Shown: one piece after another, positions 8,257 to 18,524 of the stretch
How the letters are laid out: every line of letters begins with the position of its first letter
Position numbering within the stretch: position 1 is the first letter of the stretch
From: Alkalitalea saponilacus
GTDB lineage: Bacteria; Bacteroidota; Bacteroidia; Bacteroidales; Marinilabiliaceae
Assembly: GCF_900168165.1 (NCBI RefSeq)
Contig: NZ_FUYV01000017.1
Span: 62,001 to 126,000, forward strand
Reading direction: 5' to 3'
Length of the DNA: 64,000 nucleotides
Translations under genes and position numbers: made by a program
Notes under the pieces: model-generated
What the model was told of the DNA's origin: nothing
The model's input: only the letters and a program-made list of their open reading frames with translations
Database searches by the model: none

Positions 8257-8672
8257 GGTTTCATAAAAAGAAATCTCAATTTCTATAGATTAGTACAACC
8301 ATTCATCTTTCTTCACACTCAGGAATAAATTCCAACTTAAATTAGTGGCTTAACACATTAACAACTAAGCCATCCCCAAAAAAAGCAACTACGAAGCAAT
8401 TAATAGTCCAAGGAGAAACAATCAACAACAGACTAAAACACTATATTAATTTCCCGTTCATCAATAAAAAAAATGAAACCATATACTCAAAGGTTCAGGT
8501 ATCTTCACCGGATGTAGTACAACTGACAAAACCCTATTGTCAAATAATAAAATATTTATCTGCATAACGGGATCAGTAATGAACGGCATTATAGCATCTT
8601 TCTGAAAAATAAACAGACGCTAATGAAGACCAGCCTTTCTTAATAACAAAAATTAATCAAGATCATCCAATG
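8257..8672. other. AT-rich region with no gene
   Basis: I see no credible reading frame, RNA gene or repeat in these 416 bp between the protease terminator and the left end of the IS21-family element. Short overlapping ORFs lack any recognisable family pattern. Confidence 0.5.
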
Positions 8673-8709
8673 TGGATAAAACGGAGCATACCCACCCAAA
8701 AAACGGCTT

Positions 8710-8790
8710 AGTCCAGATCTAAAAATGGCTCAAAATGCGAGTAAAAAAAGGAGCATTGCCACCCATTTTAAGTTTGTAACGATCTGGACT
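8710..8790. repeat. 10-bp inverted repeat inside the IS21 left end
   Basis: AGTCCAGATC at 8710-8719 and GATCTGGACT at 8781-8790 are exact reverse complements and bracket the second transposase-binding-type repeat. The stem could form a structure in the leader of istA, or serve as a further binding site. Confidence 0.5.
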
Positions 8791-8907
8791 GAATTCCAAA
8801 ACGGAGTATATCCACCCAGGACAATTACTCATAAAAAACGGAGCATATCCGTTCACTTTTTTGCCACTATTTTTCTATGCACAAATTGTATAGAAAAAAA
8901 TGAAGCC

Positions 8908-10476
8908 ATGGCAGGAAAAACAAAAGAGATGAGTAAAGTAAAACAAATGCTCCGGCTGCATCAAAATGGCGTTTCTAACCGCCAGATAGCCGCAGAACTT
9001 TCAATAAACAAGGAAACGGTCAACCGTTACATTAAACGTGCTAAAGGAGACCATTTGCCCATTAGTGAGCTGTTAAATCTCGAAGATCCGGTATTACAGC
9101 ATCGTATGACAGGAGGTAATCCAGCCTATGTGGATAATCGCTTCGAAGAACTAAAAGGACGGCTGCCCTACTACGAAAAAGAATTGGAAAGAAAACATGT
9201 AACTCTTACAACTTTATGGGAAGAGTATATTGTTGAAAATCCCAATGGTTATAGCCTGACACAGTTTAGATACCATTACAGGCAGCATACCAAAGCCAAG
9301 CGTAAGAACCCATCTTCAATCTTAAAGGATTTATATGTGCCCGGCGAAAAACTTTTTATTGACTTTGCCGGAGACACAATGGAATACATTGACCGGGAGA
9401 CCGGAGAGGTGATAAAAGTACAAGTTTTTGTAGCTTGTATGCCTGCTACAGATTATGGTTTTGCCATGGCTGTCCCCTCGCAAAAAAGCGAGGACTTTAT
9501 CCATGCTCTTACATCTTGCTTTCAGGCACTGGGCGACGTTCCCAAAATTATCGTAAGCGATAACCTAAAAGCAGCTGTAACCAAAACCGATCCCTATGAG
9601 CCACAAATCAATCGTATTATGGAAGATATGGCTAACCACTATGGCTGTGTGGTGATCCCGGCCCGCCCCAGGCGACCAAAGGATAAAGGATTGGTAGAGA
9701 ATCATGTAAAGATAGTTTATAACCGGGTATATGCTCAACTGCGTCACAGGAAGTTCTTTTCCTTGGAAGAGCTCAATTGCGCCATTGCAGAGAAGATGCT
9801 GGCGCATAATCATAAGCGTATGCAACAACATCCATACACGCGCGAAGAGCATTTTTTAGCCATTGAGAAAAGCCAGTAGCAGCCACTCCCCCAAGATAAG
9901 TTTGAAGTGCGTCATTATGCTGATTTGCAGGTGGGACTTAACGGCTGCATTTACCTGGGGCGCGACAAACACCACTACTCGGTACCGCATATCCATATCG
10001 GAGAAAAATCACATGTCATCTACACCCGGAACCTTGTTAAAATTTATATCAAAGGCGAATGTGTTGCTGTGCATTCCAGGGGTTACAAACAGGGAGGGTA
10101 TACCCTTGAGAAAAGTCATCTGGCATCTAACACCCTGGCCTTCCGTGAACGATCGCCCCAGTATTACATTAACCGGGGGCACAGAGTCCTTACTGAGCTT
10201 GGCCAGGTCTTCGAGTGTATGTTTGCAACAGCCAATGCTCCGGTTGAAACATTTTACAGGGGCTGTGATGGGTTGCTTAATCTACAGCGCACCACAGATC
10301 CGAATCTGTTTAAAAAAGCATGTGAAACCGCTCTTTTATATCAAAAATACCGTTACGGCTTTATTGATGGCTTGATAAAGTCTCAATGCAGGGGTATCTA
10401 TGAGATTGATATGAACCAAGCACCACAAACGTTTCCGTCCCATGAGAACATCAGGGGAAAGAATCATTTTAAATAA
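8908..10476 (+). pseudogene. istA: IS21-family transposase IstA with amber stop at codon 324
   Basis: The ATG at 8908 opens a frame that would give 522 residues, a normal IstA length. An N-terminal HTH (VSNRQIAAELSINKETVNRY) is followed by an rve/DDE core: Asp in FIDFAG, Asp in VSDNLKAA and Glu in GLVENHVK. TAG at 9877-9879 stops the frame after ...AIEKSQ; reading on in the same frame from QPLPQDKFEVRHY to 10476 restores the usual IstA C-terminal domain (YADLQVGLNGCIYLGRD, GCDGLLNLQRTTD). A TTG-to-TAG change would explain it. The 323-residue product keeps the catalytic triad but loses about 200 residues, so it is probably inactive. Confidence 0.85.
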
Positions 10477-10508
10477 ACCATTAATAATCATTTAAAAGAA
10501 AGAGTGTA

Positions 10509-11234
10509 ATGAATGAAGTTTCAAATGAATTTAAGAGTTTGAGAATGCCCGGGATGGCTCAATGCTGGACCTCCCTTCTTGAAACACGCAAAATCGATGG
10601 TCTGTCCTTTTACGAAGGACTGCAAATGCTTTTACAAGCAGAGAAAAACCAGCGTAAAGAGAATCGCAATGCCCGCTTAATCTCAGCTGCCCGTTTTCGT
10701 TATCAGGTGACCATTGAAGAATTAAACTTTGATGTGGCCCGAGGTCTTGAGCGTGGCAAAATCATGCAAATGGCCACGGGCGAATATATTAAGCAGGGAG
10801 CTCCTATCCTTATTACCGGGGCTACAGGAATGGGCAAGAGTTGGCTGGGTACAGCACTGGGGTATCATGCTTGTTTAATGGGGTATAAAGTGGCCTATTT
10901 TAATATCCAAAAACTCTTTGAAACAATAACCTTACACCGGGTAGAGACCACATTATCAAAATTCTTTGACAAAATGGCACATATGGATTTACTTATTATC
11001 GACGACTTTGGTGTAAAAGTGATGGACGGTCAACAGTTGTTAGATTTTATGGAGCTTTTAGAGGACAGGCATGGAAGAAAAGCTAGAATTATTATGAGCC
11101 AGTTAGCTGTTGCTGATTGGTATGATGTTATGCTCGCAAACACAACCGCTGCTGATGCCATACTCGACAGGATGGTGCATACAGCTTATCGGTTTGAGTT
11201 AAAAGGGTATACAATGAGAAAACCTCAAAACTAA
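10509..11234 (+). CDS. istB: IS21-family helper ATPase IstB
   Basis: A 241-residue AAA+ ATPase of normal IstB length. Walker A is GATGMGKS (about residues 98-105), Walker B is LLIIDDFG, and the C-terminal region ILDRMVHTAYRFELKG carries the sensor-2 part. IstB assembles on DNA and directs IstA to target sites. The frame is intact although the partner istA upstream is interrupted; the genes are 32 bp apart. An intact istB could serve related elements elsewhere in the genome. Confidence 0.9.
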   Translation: MNEVSNEFKSLRMPGMAQCWTSLLETRKIDGLSFYEGLQMLLQAEKNQRKENRNARLISAARFRYQVTIEELNFDVARGLERGKIMQMATGEYIKQGAPILITGATGMGKSWLGTALGYHACLMGYKVAYFNIQKLFETITLHRVETTLSKFFDKMAHMDLLIIDDFGVKVMDGQQLLDFMELLEDRHGRKARIIMSQLAVADWYDVMLANTTAADAILDRMVHTAYRFELKGYTMRKPQN

Positions 11235-11524
11235 TTTATTTTTGTATTTTCATGGTTGAATTATAAAAAAAAGTGAACGGATATGGCCGTTTTCCCTGAA
11301 CGGGTATTGACCGTTTTTTCCAAATAAAATAAAAATTATAATTTAATGTGGTAGATTTCATGATTTAAAAGTCTATTCTAATTGTTCAAAATATACCCAT
11401 TGATATTTTGGAAACTGCAAACATTTAAAACACAATAACAGGCTACCTTCATTAAGATAAAAAATAGTTCATAATATCATTCAAAAAATCAAATCTAAAA
11501 AAACAACTGCAAATAAGTAAAACG

Positions 11525-11561
11525 AAGAGACGTCCATACAAATGATGTATGGCGTCTCTTT
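11525..11561 (-). terminator. probable terminator of the susC-susD operon
   Basis: AAGAGACGTCCATACA pairs with TGTATGGCGTCTCTT (one mismatch), 22 bp past the susD stop. On the minus strand it is followed by CGTTTTA, a weak T-tract. Confidence 0.65.
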
Positions 11562-11582
11562 GTTTTTATGTTAATATAAAAT

Positions 11583-12950
11583 CTAATAACCAGGATTTTG
11601 TTCTAACTCAGGATTAACTTCCATAGCCTGACTAGGAATTGGGTATAGAAGATCATTAATAGTTCTCCCTTTACTCTCTACATACACTTGCGCCATAGAT
11701 TTAGATGGATCGGATTGGGATGGAGTACGTTTCATATCAGTCCATCTGGTTCCTTCAAAAGCAAGTTCAACCCTCCTCTCATGAATAATCTTATGAATAT
11801 CTATTGTTTCATGGGGTTGTAACCCCCTCTTTTCTCTAACAGCATTAATACGTGCCAAAGCATCTATATCTGTAGAGTTATTTGATATTTTATAAGAGGC
11901 CTCAGCAGAAATGAGATACATTTCTGCAATTCTTGCAACAATAAATGGTGCAGAGCCATCACCTGGATCTCTGAATTTCCTTGAGAACCATAAATGTCTG
12001 GGATCTTCAAAGGCATCAGGAACAAATAGAACAGAAGCATCTTTGCGTACATCACCTTCTTCATATGCTTCAACTAGGGATAGGTCTACGGGCAACTCTG
12101 ATCTTCCACTTCCCGGCATAGAACTATGTCGAAGGAAAAAACCTTTGAAATTTGTACCATCCGTAGATGTATGATTAATATAGAAAATGTGCTCCCGATC
12201 ATTGTTTGCTTTAAACCAAATATTATCGTAATCATCGCTTAAAGCAAAATTTGATGAAGCTATTACTTCTTCAGATAATCGTTTAGCCTCTGTGTTATTT
12301 CCTCTAATTAGATAAACTCGAGCAAGAAGAGCTTTCGCTGAATATTTTGATGCTAAGGTTGAATTACGAAAATCGGGTCCATGTTCAACAGCAAAGACTA
12401 AATCATCAATAATATATTGCCATACCTCAGCTTCAGAATTACGAGGGACAATTTGGAAGTCAGGATCTCTTGTTTCAATTATTGGCACACCGCCAAAGAG
12501 GGTTACTAACCGATAATAAGCGTAAGCACGGAGCATTTTAACTTCTCCAAGATACCTGTTTCTAATATCCTCTTGTATCCCTTCTGCATCATTTAATAAA
12601 TTAATAACATCATTGGCATTTTGAATAATGGTATATGGACCATTGTAATAACGCATTGTCAAAACATTATTAGTTAAAATAGCATTATTATCAACCTCGC
12701 CATGTTGAAAAAACGTGGCTCTATATACCAAATTATCACCAGATAAATCTTCTGTTAAAAAACTTAAATAGAAAAAAGAAATAGGATCTCTCCAAGCAGC
12801 ATATACCCCTCGAGTTAACAGTTCTATATCATCGCTTGTAACGGTTTCTGGAGTAAGCTGATCACGAGGGAAAACGTCCAACTCATCCTCACAGGATGAT
12901 AACAACCCTCCTAAAATCAAGAATAAGATAAAATATTTAATTGCTTTCAT
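11583..12950 (-). CDS. SusD/RagB-family nutrient-binding lipoprotein
   Basis: A 455-residue SusD-type lipoprotein. The signal peptide ends in lipobox LLSSC and is followed by EDELDVFPRDQLTPETV, typical of the mature N-terminus. The TPR-like helical scaffold includes MLRAYAYYRLVTLFGGVPI (around residue 145) and KYSAKALLARVYLIRGN; the C-terminus has the usual RVELAFEGTRWTDMKR and a closing NPGY. SusD proteins sit on the cell surface as the lid of the SusC channel and bind oligosaccharides or peptides before import. It follows susC by 11 bp. Glycosidases are not adjacent, so the substrate cannot be predicted. At 455 residues it is on the short side for SusD. Confidence 0.9.
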   Translation of the reverse strand: MKAIKYFILFLILGGLLSSCEDELDVFPRDQLTPETVTSDDIELLTRGVYAAWRDPISFFYLSFLTEDLSGDNLVYRATFFQHGEVDNNAILTNNVLTMRYYNGPYTIIQNANDVINLLNDAEGIQEDIRNRYLGEVKMLRAYAYYRLVTLFGGVPIIETRDPDFQIVPRNSEAEVWQYIIDDLVFAVEHGPDFRNSTLASKYSAKALLARVYLIRGNNTEAKRLSEEVIASSNFALSDDYDNIWFKANNDREHIFYINHTSTDGTNFKGFFLRHSSMPGSGRSELPVDLSLVEAYEEGDVRKDASVLFVPDAFEDPRHLWFSRKFRDPGDGSAPFIVARIAEMYLISAEASYKISNNSTDIDALARINAVREKRGLQPHETIDIHKIIHERRVELAFEGTRWTDMKRTPSQSDPSKSMAQVYVESKGRTINDLLYPIPSQAMEVNPELEQNPGY

Positions 12951-12961
12951 AATTAACTATA

Positions 12962-15955
12962 TTAAAAATTTGCAGATACACCAAACATTATTGTTCTCAT
13001 CTGAGGAATTGCCCCTTGATCTACACCATAATTTGCAACAGCTGTTTCGGTTGAAATCTCTGGATCAAACCCGGTATAGTTAGTAAAAGTTAATAAATTT
13101 TGGCCTGTGACGTAAAAGCGAACAGAATTCAAATTTACCATTTGCGTATAAACAGTAGGGATTGTATAACCTAATGTAATAGTTTTTAATCTTAAGAAAG
13201 AAGCATCTTCAAGGTATCGTGAACTCCTTTGGGTATTAAAGATCCCACTTGCCCCTCCTACAACTCTAGGCTGTTTTGCATTTTGACCTGGCGTAGTCCA
13301 TCTGTCATCATATATATCTTTAAATACATTCGTAGGAACAGCAGCCGCACCTAAACTACCCCCTCCTCCAATACCTTCTTCATGTAGTTTGTATAGTTTA
13401 TGCCCATATGCTCCTTGGAAGAATATTGATAAATCAAATCCCCTGTAAGAAAACTCGTTCAACAATCCACCATGAAACTTAGGCATAGGACTACCCATAA
13501 ACTGACGATCGTCTGCATTAATAATCCCATTTCCATCAATATCATCGTATATCATATCACCTGTTTCAGGATCAACTCCCAAAGCTTTAACCACGAAGAA
13601 AGCACCTAGAGGCTGACCAACTTCATGCCTAGTTACGAAGGAACCAGAAATGGGCTGATCATCAAAAAGCTTAGTAATTTCATTGGAATAAGTACTATAA
13701 GTTAAAGTGGTATTCCAATTAAAATCACCCCTCATATTTACTGTTTTTACAGAAATATCGACTCCTTTACCTTCCATGTTACCAATATTCTCAAGTCTGG
13801 ATGCAAATCCGGTTGTAGCAGGAATTGGACGACTAATTAACAAGTCTTTTGTTGATTTCTTATAATAATCAAATTCCAAGAATGCTCTATTTCTGAAAAA
13901 TCCTATTTCCAGACCAATATCAAATTGTTCAGTTGTCTCCCACTTTAAATCTGGATTACCAAGGCGTGCAAGCGCCAAACCAGATTCATCATTATAATTC
14001 TCTCCTGCACCAAATGTTTGTAAATAACCAAAATCAGCAATTCCGCCCTGGTTACCTGTTTGGCCGTAACTAGCTCTAAGTTTTAATGTTGATATCTCAT
14101 TTATACCAGAGAAGAAATTTTCTTCAGATATATTCCATCCAGCCGATACAGAGGGGAAGTAACCATATCGTCCGTTAGAAGAGAAACGCGAAGAACCATC
14201 ACGTCTCAAAGAAAACCCAAATAAATACCGATCCTCCCATGAAAGATTTACTCGTCCCAACAAGGACTCTAAAGTATTGCCTGTCCAGCTCGTCCAACCT
14301 GCAACCACACTTGCTCCAGCATTTAAGGTGGTAGTTTCATCTGATGGAAAATCCTGAACACTTGTATAAATCCGATCTCTTTGATTCTTCTGAAATTCAA
14401 AAACAGCAATTGCATCCAAAAATAATCTATCTTCAAGAAATGCTTCCCGGTAATTTAAGTTTTGAGTTAATACATAATTCATTCTTCGTGATACACCAGA
14501 AGTACCACTTCTATTTACACCTTCTCCCTGAAACGATCTAAGAGGATAAAAAGTATCTTCCTCAGTAACTAAGTAATCTATACCAGCAGTCGACCTAAAA
14601 GTTAGTCCGTCAATAAGCCTCAACTCCAGAAAATTAGAAGTTAAGACATTGGACAAATTCAATCCCATAAATGGCTCAAACATTCGAACTGGATTATTAT
14701 ACGCATTATCGGCATATGAACCATCTTCATTAAAGACTGCCTGATCTGGACGTGCAACAAGAGCCCTTGGCCATGGACTATAAATACTATTATCTACACT
14801 AGTTTCATTACGTTCAGTTCTGGATAAACTCATGTTTGACCCAACCTTTATAAACTCGTTAATTTGATGTTCAAGATTTAGCCTAATGCTGTAACGCTGA
14901 AATCTCTGATTATGCAGTAAACCTTCTTGATCAAAATATCCTAAACCAAAATAATATTGCGATCGTTCAGTTCCACCTGATGCACCAATCTGATAATTTT
15001 GAATAACAGAACTTGATCTTTTAATCTCATCTATCCAATTTACATCGTGAGGTGGGTTAACAACCTGTTCATTAGTAAATAAAGGTTCCTCACCTATGCT
15101 ACTCCGTGACTCATTATACATTTCTCTATATTCAGAGGCTCCTAATAGTTTTCTCTCATTTATAATAGATTGTACCCCATAATAGGAGTTAAATGTAATA
15201 GAGGACTTCTCGTTCAATCTACCTCGCTTTGTAGTAATTAATACAACACCATTAGATCCCCGAGAACCATAAATAGCAGCAGCAGCAGCATCTTTCAACA
15301 CATCAATGCTTGCAATATCATCAGGGTTGAGATTAGCCAATGGAGAAAAACCTTGACCAATACTTGTGTTGTATAGATCTTGAGTATTCGATATTGGTAC
15401 ACCATCAATAACAATTAACGGTTCGTTACCAGCTGCTATAGAAGATCGTCCACGAACAGCCATCATAACTGGAGAACCAGGTCTTCCAGATGTTGATGAA
15501 ACCTGTACTCCTGCCATTCTTCCTGCAAGCGCTTGAGCAACATTCGCAACAGGGACATTCTCTATATCTTGAGCTGAAACATTAGCTATAGAAGTAGTTA
15601 CTCGACGTAAACTTTGAGTTCCGTAACCAACAACTACGATTTCGTCCATTGTAACAGCCTCTGCTACTAAAAAGACATTTATCACACTTCTGCCAGCTAT
15701 ATTTTCTCTTAAAGTTTGTTTTCCTACAAAAGAGAACACCAAAACTTCGGCATCCTGAGGTACGTTAAGAGAATAAGATCCATCTACCTGTGTTACGGTA
15801 CCAATGGTAGTACCTTCCACAAATACTGATGCTCCCGGGATAGGCATCCCGTCATCACTTCCTGTGACTGTTCCAGTAATGGTTCGTGTTTGTGCAAACA
15901 ACGCACTTATCCCGAATACCATTACGAACGAAAGTGCCAAAAGAACTTTCTTCAT
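12962..15955 (-). CDS. SusC/RagA-family TonB-linked outer-membrane transporter
   Basis: A 997-residue SusC-type protein. Signal peptide (to about residue 21, LFAQ), then a carboxypeptidase-regulatory-like domain (TITGTVTGSDDGMPIPGASV, about 24-100), a TonB-box-like MDEIVVVGYGTQ (about 103-114), and a plug with VAQALAGRMAGVQV, PVMMAVRGRSSI and DVLKDAAAAAIYGSRGSNGV. The barrel ends in MFGVSANF. It would import substrate captured by the SusD partner, using TonB energy. No ECF sigma/anti-sigma or hybrid two-component regulator lies next to it. The N-terminus has no extra STN domain, consistent with the absence of an anti-sigma partner. Confidence 0.93.
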   Translation of the reverse strand: MKKVLLALSFVMVFGISALFAQTRTITGTVTGSDDGMPIPGASVFVEGTTIGTVTQVDGSYSLNVPQDAEVLVFSFVGKQTLRENIAGRSVINVFLVAEAVTMDEIVVVGYGTQSLRRVTTSIANVSAQDIENVPVANVAQALAGRMAGVQVSSTSGRPGSPVMMAVRGRSSIAAGNEPLIVIDGVPISNTQDLYNTSIGQGFSPLANLNPDDIASIDVLKDAAAAAIYGSRGSNGVVLITTKRGRLNEKSSITFNSYYGVQSIINERKLLGASEYREMYNESRSSIGEEPLFTNEQVVNPPHDVNWIDEIKRSSSVIQNYQIGASGGTERSQYYFGLGYFDQEGLLHNQRFQRYSIRLNLEHQINEFIKVGSNMSLSRTERNETSVDNSIYSPWPRALVARPDQAVFNEDGSYADNAYNNPVRMFEPFMGLNLSNVLTSNFLELRLIDGLTFRSTAGIDYLVTEEDTFYPLRSFQGEGVNRSGTSGVSRRMNYVLTQNLNYREAFLEDRLFLDAIAVFEFQKNQRDRIYTSVQDFPSDETTTLNAGASVVAGWTSWTGNTLESLLGRVNLSWEDRYLFGFSLRRDGSSRFSSNGRYGYFPSVSAGWNISEENFFSGINEISTLKLRASYGQTGNQGGIADFGYLQTFGAGENYNDESGLALARLGNPDLKWETTEQFDIGLEIGFFRNRAFLEFDYYKKSTKDLLISRPIPATTGFASRLENIGNMEGKGVDISVKTVNMRGDFNWNTTLTYSTYSNEITKLFDDQPISGSFVTRHEVGQPLGAFFVVKALGVDPETGDMIYDDIDGNGIINADDRQFMGSPMPKFHGGLLNEFSYRGFDLSIFFQGAYGHKLYKLHEEGIGGGGSLGAAAVPTNVFKDIYDDRWTTPGQNAKQPRVVGGASGIFNTQRSSRYLEDASFLRLKTITLGYTIPTVYTQMVNLNSVRFYVTGQNLLTFTNYTGFDPEISTETAVANYGVDQGAIPQMRTIMFGVSANF

Positions 15956-17137
15956 AAAGTTAAAGGTTTAAAATTAATAATAGGACAATTAAAATATTAT
16001 AATATGCATTTAAGAACAATCATAATCTTAATCATAACTCTATTACAAATGAAAATGATTGTTCAAATTAAATCGGGTTCAATTGACGAGGGTTAAAGCT
16101 CATACTTGCAAATATCTAAAAGAATAAATCAGCTATATTAAAAGTAATAAATGAACTAACAAACCATTAGACTAAAATGTTTCCAAAATACAAGTTAACA
16201 AATTTTACTTGTAAAAATTCACACTTTTAACACATTTTTTTGTATTTTTTTACAATACCTGCTTTTAATATGACATTTATCATGTTTAACATCTCTGCTT
16301 CCTAGATACAGCAAGAGATACAGCTATTTCTTATGACAAAAGTAACTTTTTTTTTTTATTATCAATAATCAGGACAAATAAAAATACTTAAAATTAAAAC
16401 CCCCTGTTTTTCTAAGCATAGTCAAAACATACTATCACTATTTCAGACACACCCCCTACACATATACTACCAACACGAAGTTAGTGCGCATTTATTTAAC
16501 ACCACCCCCTATTATCAACTTAATACCATATATAAATCATTCAAGGAAAAAATTAATTTGTTCTCTGTTAAGATGATAAATTAACAGCGAAACAAATAAA
16601 TAAGTTTCATTTAGTAATTATATAAAAAGTGTTTTCAAAGATCGTAAAACAATGACTAAAATCATTGTTTTCACAACTCTCAAAAACCTCATTTTATGAT
16701 ATATATCATGTAGAAAAAAGAGGCAAAAATATGGTCGAATAAATAAGCGTATTTAACTACTTGTTTGCAAATTATTTACAATAACCTGTAAAGGGTAACA
16801 GCAAAAGGAGTCAAAACATCACTAATTTAAAAAAACTCAAGATGCACATTGATGAAGAATGTCATTTAAATTAATCCCAGAATGAATTTTAGCACTCATT
16901 TAAATCGTGATAGCGTTAATGAATAATGATGTTTTGAAGAATTATAAAAATTACAGGTATAATAAACTCTCGTTAAAATACTCCTTCGAGGACACAAAGT
17001 CTCAACAAGTAACAATAAGGTATCTTGACGATTAAAATGTGAGGGTAATCCAATATACTAGCTCAAAGTATAACAGAATTTCTTAAATGGTGAAAACTAA
17101 TTTCACTTAAAAGAAATATGCAAGCAGTTCATGGTCT
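15956..17137. other. 1.2-kb AT-rich stretch without a recognisable gene
   Basis: No frame here looks coding on either strand and I see no tRNA-like fold. It holds the probable leader and promoter of susC, two small dyads near 16269 (ATGACATTTATCAT) and 16696-16709 (ATGATATATATCAT), and a run of T at 16347-16357. It may hold an unrecognised small RNA or a decayed gene. Confidence 0.4.
16337..16365 (-). promoter_or_regulatory. candidate promoter of susC (minus strand)
   Basis: On the minus strand TTG (16365-16363) is followed after 18 bp by TACTTTTG (16344-16337), close to the Bacteroidota consensus TTTG-N19-21-TAnnTTTG. It would give a leader of about 370 nt before the susC ATG. It is a single match in an AT-rich region, so confidence is limited. 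Confidence 0.3.
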
Positions 17138-18463
17138 CTATTGAATTCGATTAAGAAACTCATCCATTTGTCCACTTAGTACCAACAAAGATAATTCAAG
17201 AAGTTTGGATTGATAAAGTGCATCCAACGAGCGGTCAACAGCGTTAATATAACTGAGCTGAAACTCTCTAAAACCCAATCCGGATAAAACTCCCAGCTCA
17301 TATCGTTCCAATGCCAACCCCAAGTTAACACGAGAAACTTCGACATTTTGCTTCTCAAAATCCACCATCATGAGATTGTTGAGATACGTGTTATACAGAA
17401 TCTGCATCTGACTTCTAACCTGAAGGCGAACCTCTTCAAGAGTGAGTTCCTGATTTTTAAGTAAAATACGTGCATTTTTTATATTGCGATCTACCTGAAA
17501 GCCATTAAAAATATTCATGGATGCCTCAAAACCATAGTTAAACCCATGGGATTGATTAAACGTTGCAATTCCCGCAGGAGATTCTGACCGGTTATAAGTA
17601 TATCCTGTCACAAAATCCAGATTAGGATACCTTCCGGATCTGGCAATCCGGATATCGGCTTCAGAGATTTCAATACCCATCAAAGAAATCAAAACAGAAG
17701 AGTTATTTTCCATTGCCATTAATTCCAAATCATCCCGATTTAACGGAGCCCCTAAAGTAATAGTGTCCGTTACATACATTGAACCCGATAAATCATGGTT
17801 AACCAGTCTGTTCAGGCGAATATATGAATTCTTAAGTAACTCATCCTGACGCACCAGGTATGAACTATCTGCGTTAAAATCAAGTTGAGCCTGTTGTAAG
17901 TCCATTCCTGAAGCTGTTCCTATATTAACTTGTTCCTGAATTATTCTATATCTTTCGCGTGAAAGCTCCATGAGCCGGCGGGCAGCTTCCAGTCTATGCT
18001 CCTGTACAACTATACGATAATATTGATCACTAATATCTACAACAAGATTTTCTACAACCCGACGTGTTTGCATTTCTGAAACAGAATACTGTAAACCCGT
18101 GCGGTCAAAAGTTGCAAACATACCCAAACCATCAAATATTCTCCAAGATAATGAAGCCCCTGCACCAATGTTTTCAGATCTCACGTTACGAAACTCACGC
18201 TCTGCACCAGTTTCGATGGCTAATACTCGTTCTTCATTGGTTCTGGAAACATTCGTTCGACCAGATGCCCGCATAGATGGCATAAAAGGTGCATACGAAT
18301 GGTTGTTTCTGGCAATCTCAGAATTATTCTGCATTATTTGTACAGAAGGATTAGCCTCCAGACCAATCTCAATAAGTTCAACCAGTGACAACTTTTCTTG
18401 AGCCTGAATGGAAAAGAACAAACTTAAAAAAAAGAAAGACAACATTTTAGATCTCCTGGACAT
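17138..18463 (-). CDS. TolC-family outer-membrane efflux protein
   Basis: An outer-membrane channel of about 441 residues. The ATG at 18463 (MSRRSKMLSFFFLSLFF) is favoured because it gives a signal peptide with a basic N-region and cleavage near IQAQ; the longer frame, open to 18595, runs into the RND gene. ATG 18445, preceded by AGGAG, is an alternative. It has two OEP repeats with the alternating helices typical of TolC (VLALERYEL/LSRERYRIIQEQVNIGTA, DLQQAQLDFNAD and NIKNARILLKNQELTLEEV). It is the last gene of the adaptor-RND-channel operon, 61 bp after the pump gene, and probably forms the exit duct of the same tripartite pump. Confidence 0.88.
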   Translation of the reverse strand: MSRRSKMLSFFFLSLFFSIQAQEKLSLVELIEIGLEANPSVQIMQNNSEIARNNHSYAPFMPSMRASGRTNVSRTNEERVLAIETGAEREFRNVRSENIGAGASLSWRIFDGLGMFATFDRTGLQYSVSEMQTRRVVENLVVDISDQYYRIVVQEHRLEAARRLMELSRERYRIIQEQVNIGTASGMDLQQAQLDFNADSSYLVRQDELLKNSYIRLNRLVNHDLSGSMYVTDTITLGAPLNRDDLELMAMENNSSVLISLMGIEISEADIRIARSGRYPNLDFVTGYTYNRSESPAGIATFNQSHGFNYGFEASMNIFNGFQVDRNIKNARILLKNQELTLEEVRLQVRSQMQILYNTYLNNLMMVDFEKQNVEVSRVNLGLALERYELGVLSGLGFREFQLSYINAVDRSLDALYQSKLLELSLLVLSGQMDEFLNRIQ

Positions 18464-18524
18464 ACTCTCAATTCTTGTGATATTATGAATCATATTTAAC
18501 AGTTTAACATCAAAACTTTGTGCA

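Larger units (their letters stand above)
8673..11322 (+). mobile_element. IS21-family insertion sequence, istA interrupted
   Basis: A 2.65-kb element with istA and istB on the plus strand. The ends are related: the left edge reads TGGATAAAACGG and the right edge, on the other strand, TGGAAAAAACGG. Inside the left end, four copies of an ACGGAGCATATCCACCCA-like unit occur near 8678-8697, 8745-8765, 8798-8818 and 8835-8856; the right end has two, 11273-11293 and 11296-11319. Such multiple terminal repeats are typical IS21-family transposase-binding sites. No clear target duplication is seen; CCAA at 8667-8670 and 11320-11323 is a weak candidate. The amber codon in istA makes autonomous movement unlikely. 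The element sits between two convergent genes and interrupts nothing I can identify. Confidence 0.85.

Noticed and set aside
9877-9879. TAG as a recoded sense codon, because istA (9877) and the GNAT gene (54310) both have in-frame TAG
   Set aside because: TAG also ends intact genes here (for example the S41 protease at 8199 and the PEPCK-like gene at 27406), and both interrupted genes lie in insertion-type DNA, so nonsense mutation is simpler.
11583-15955. A full polysaccharide utilisation locus
   Set aside because: SusC/D is present but no glycosidase, sulfatase or regulator adjoins; the GH95 and CE15-type genes are more than 8 kb away in separate operons.
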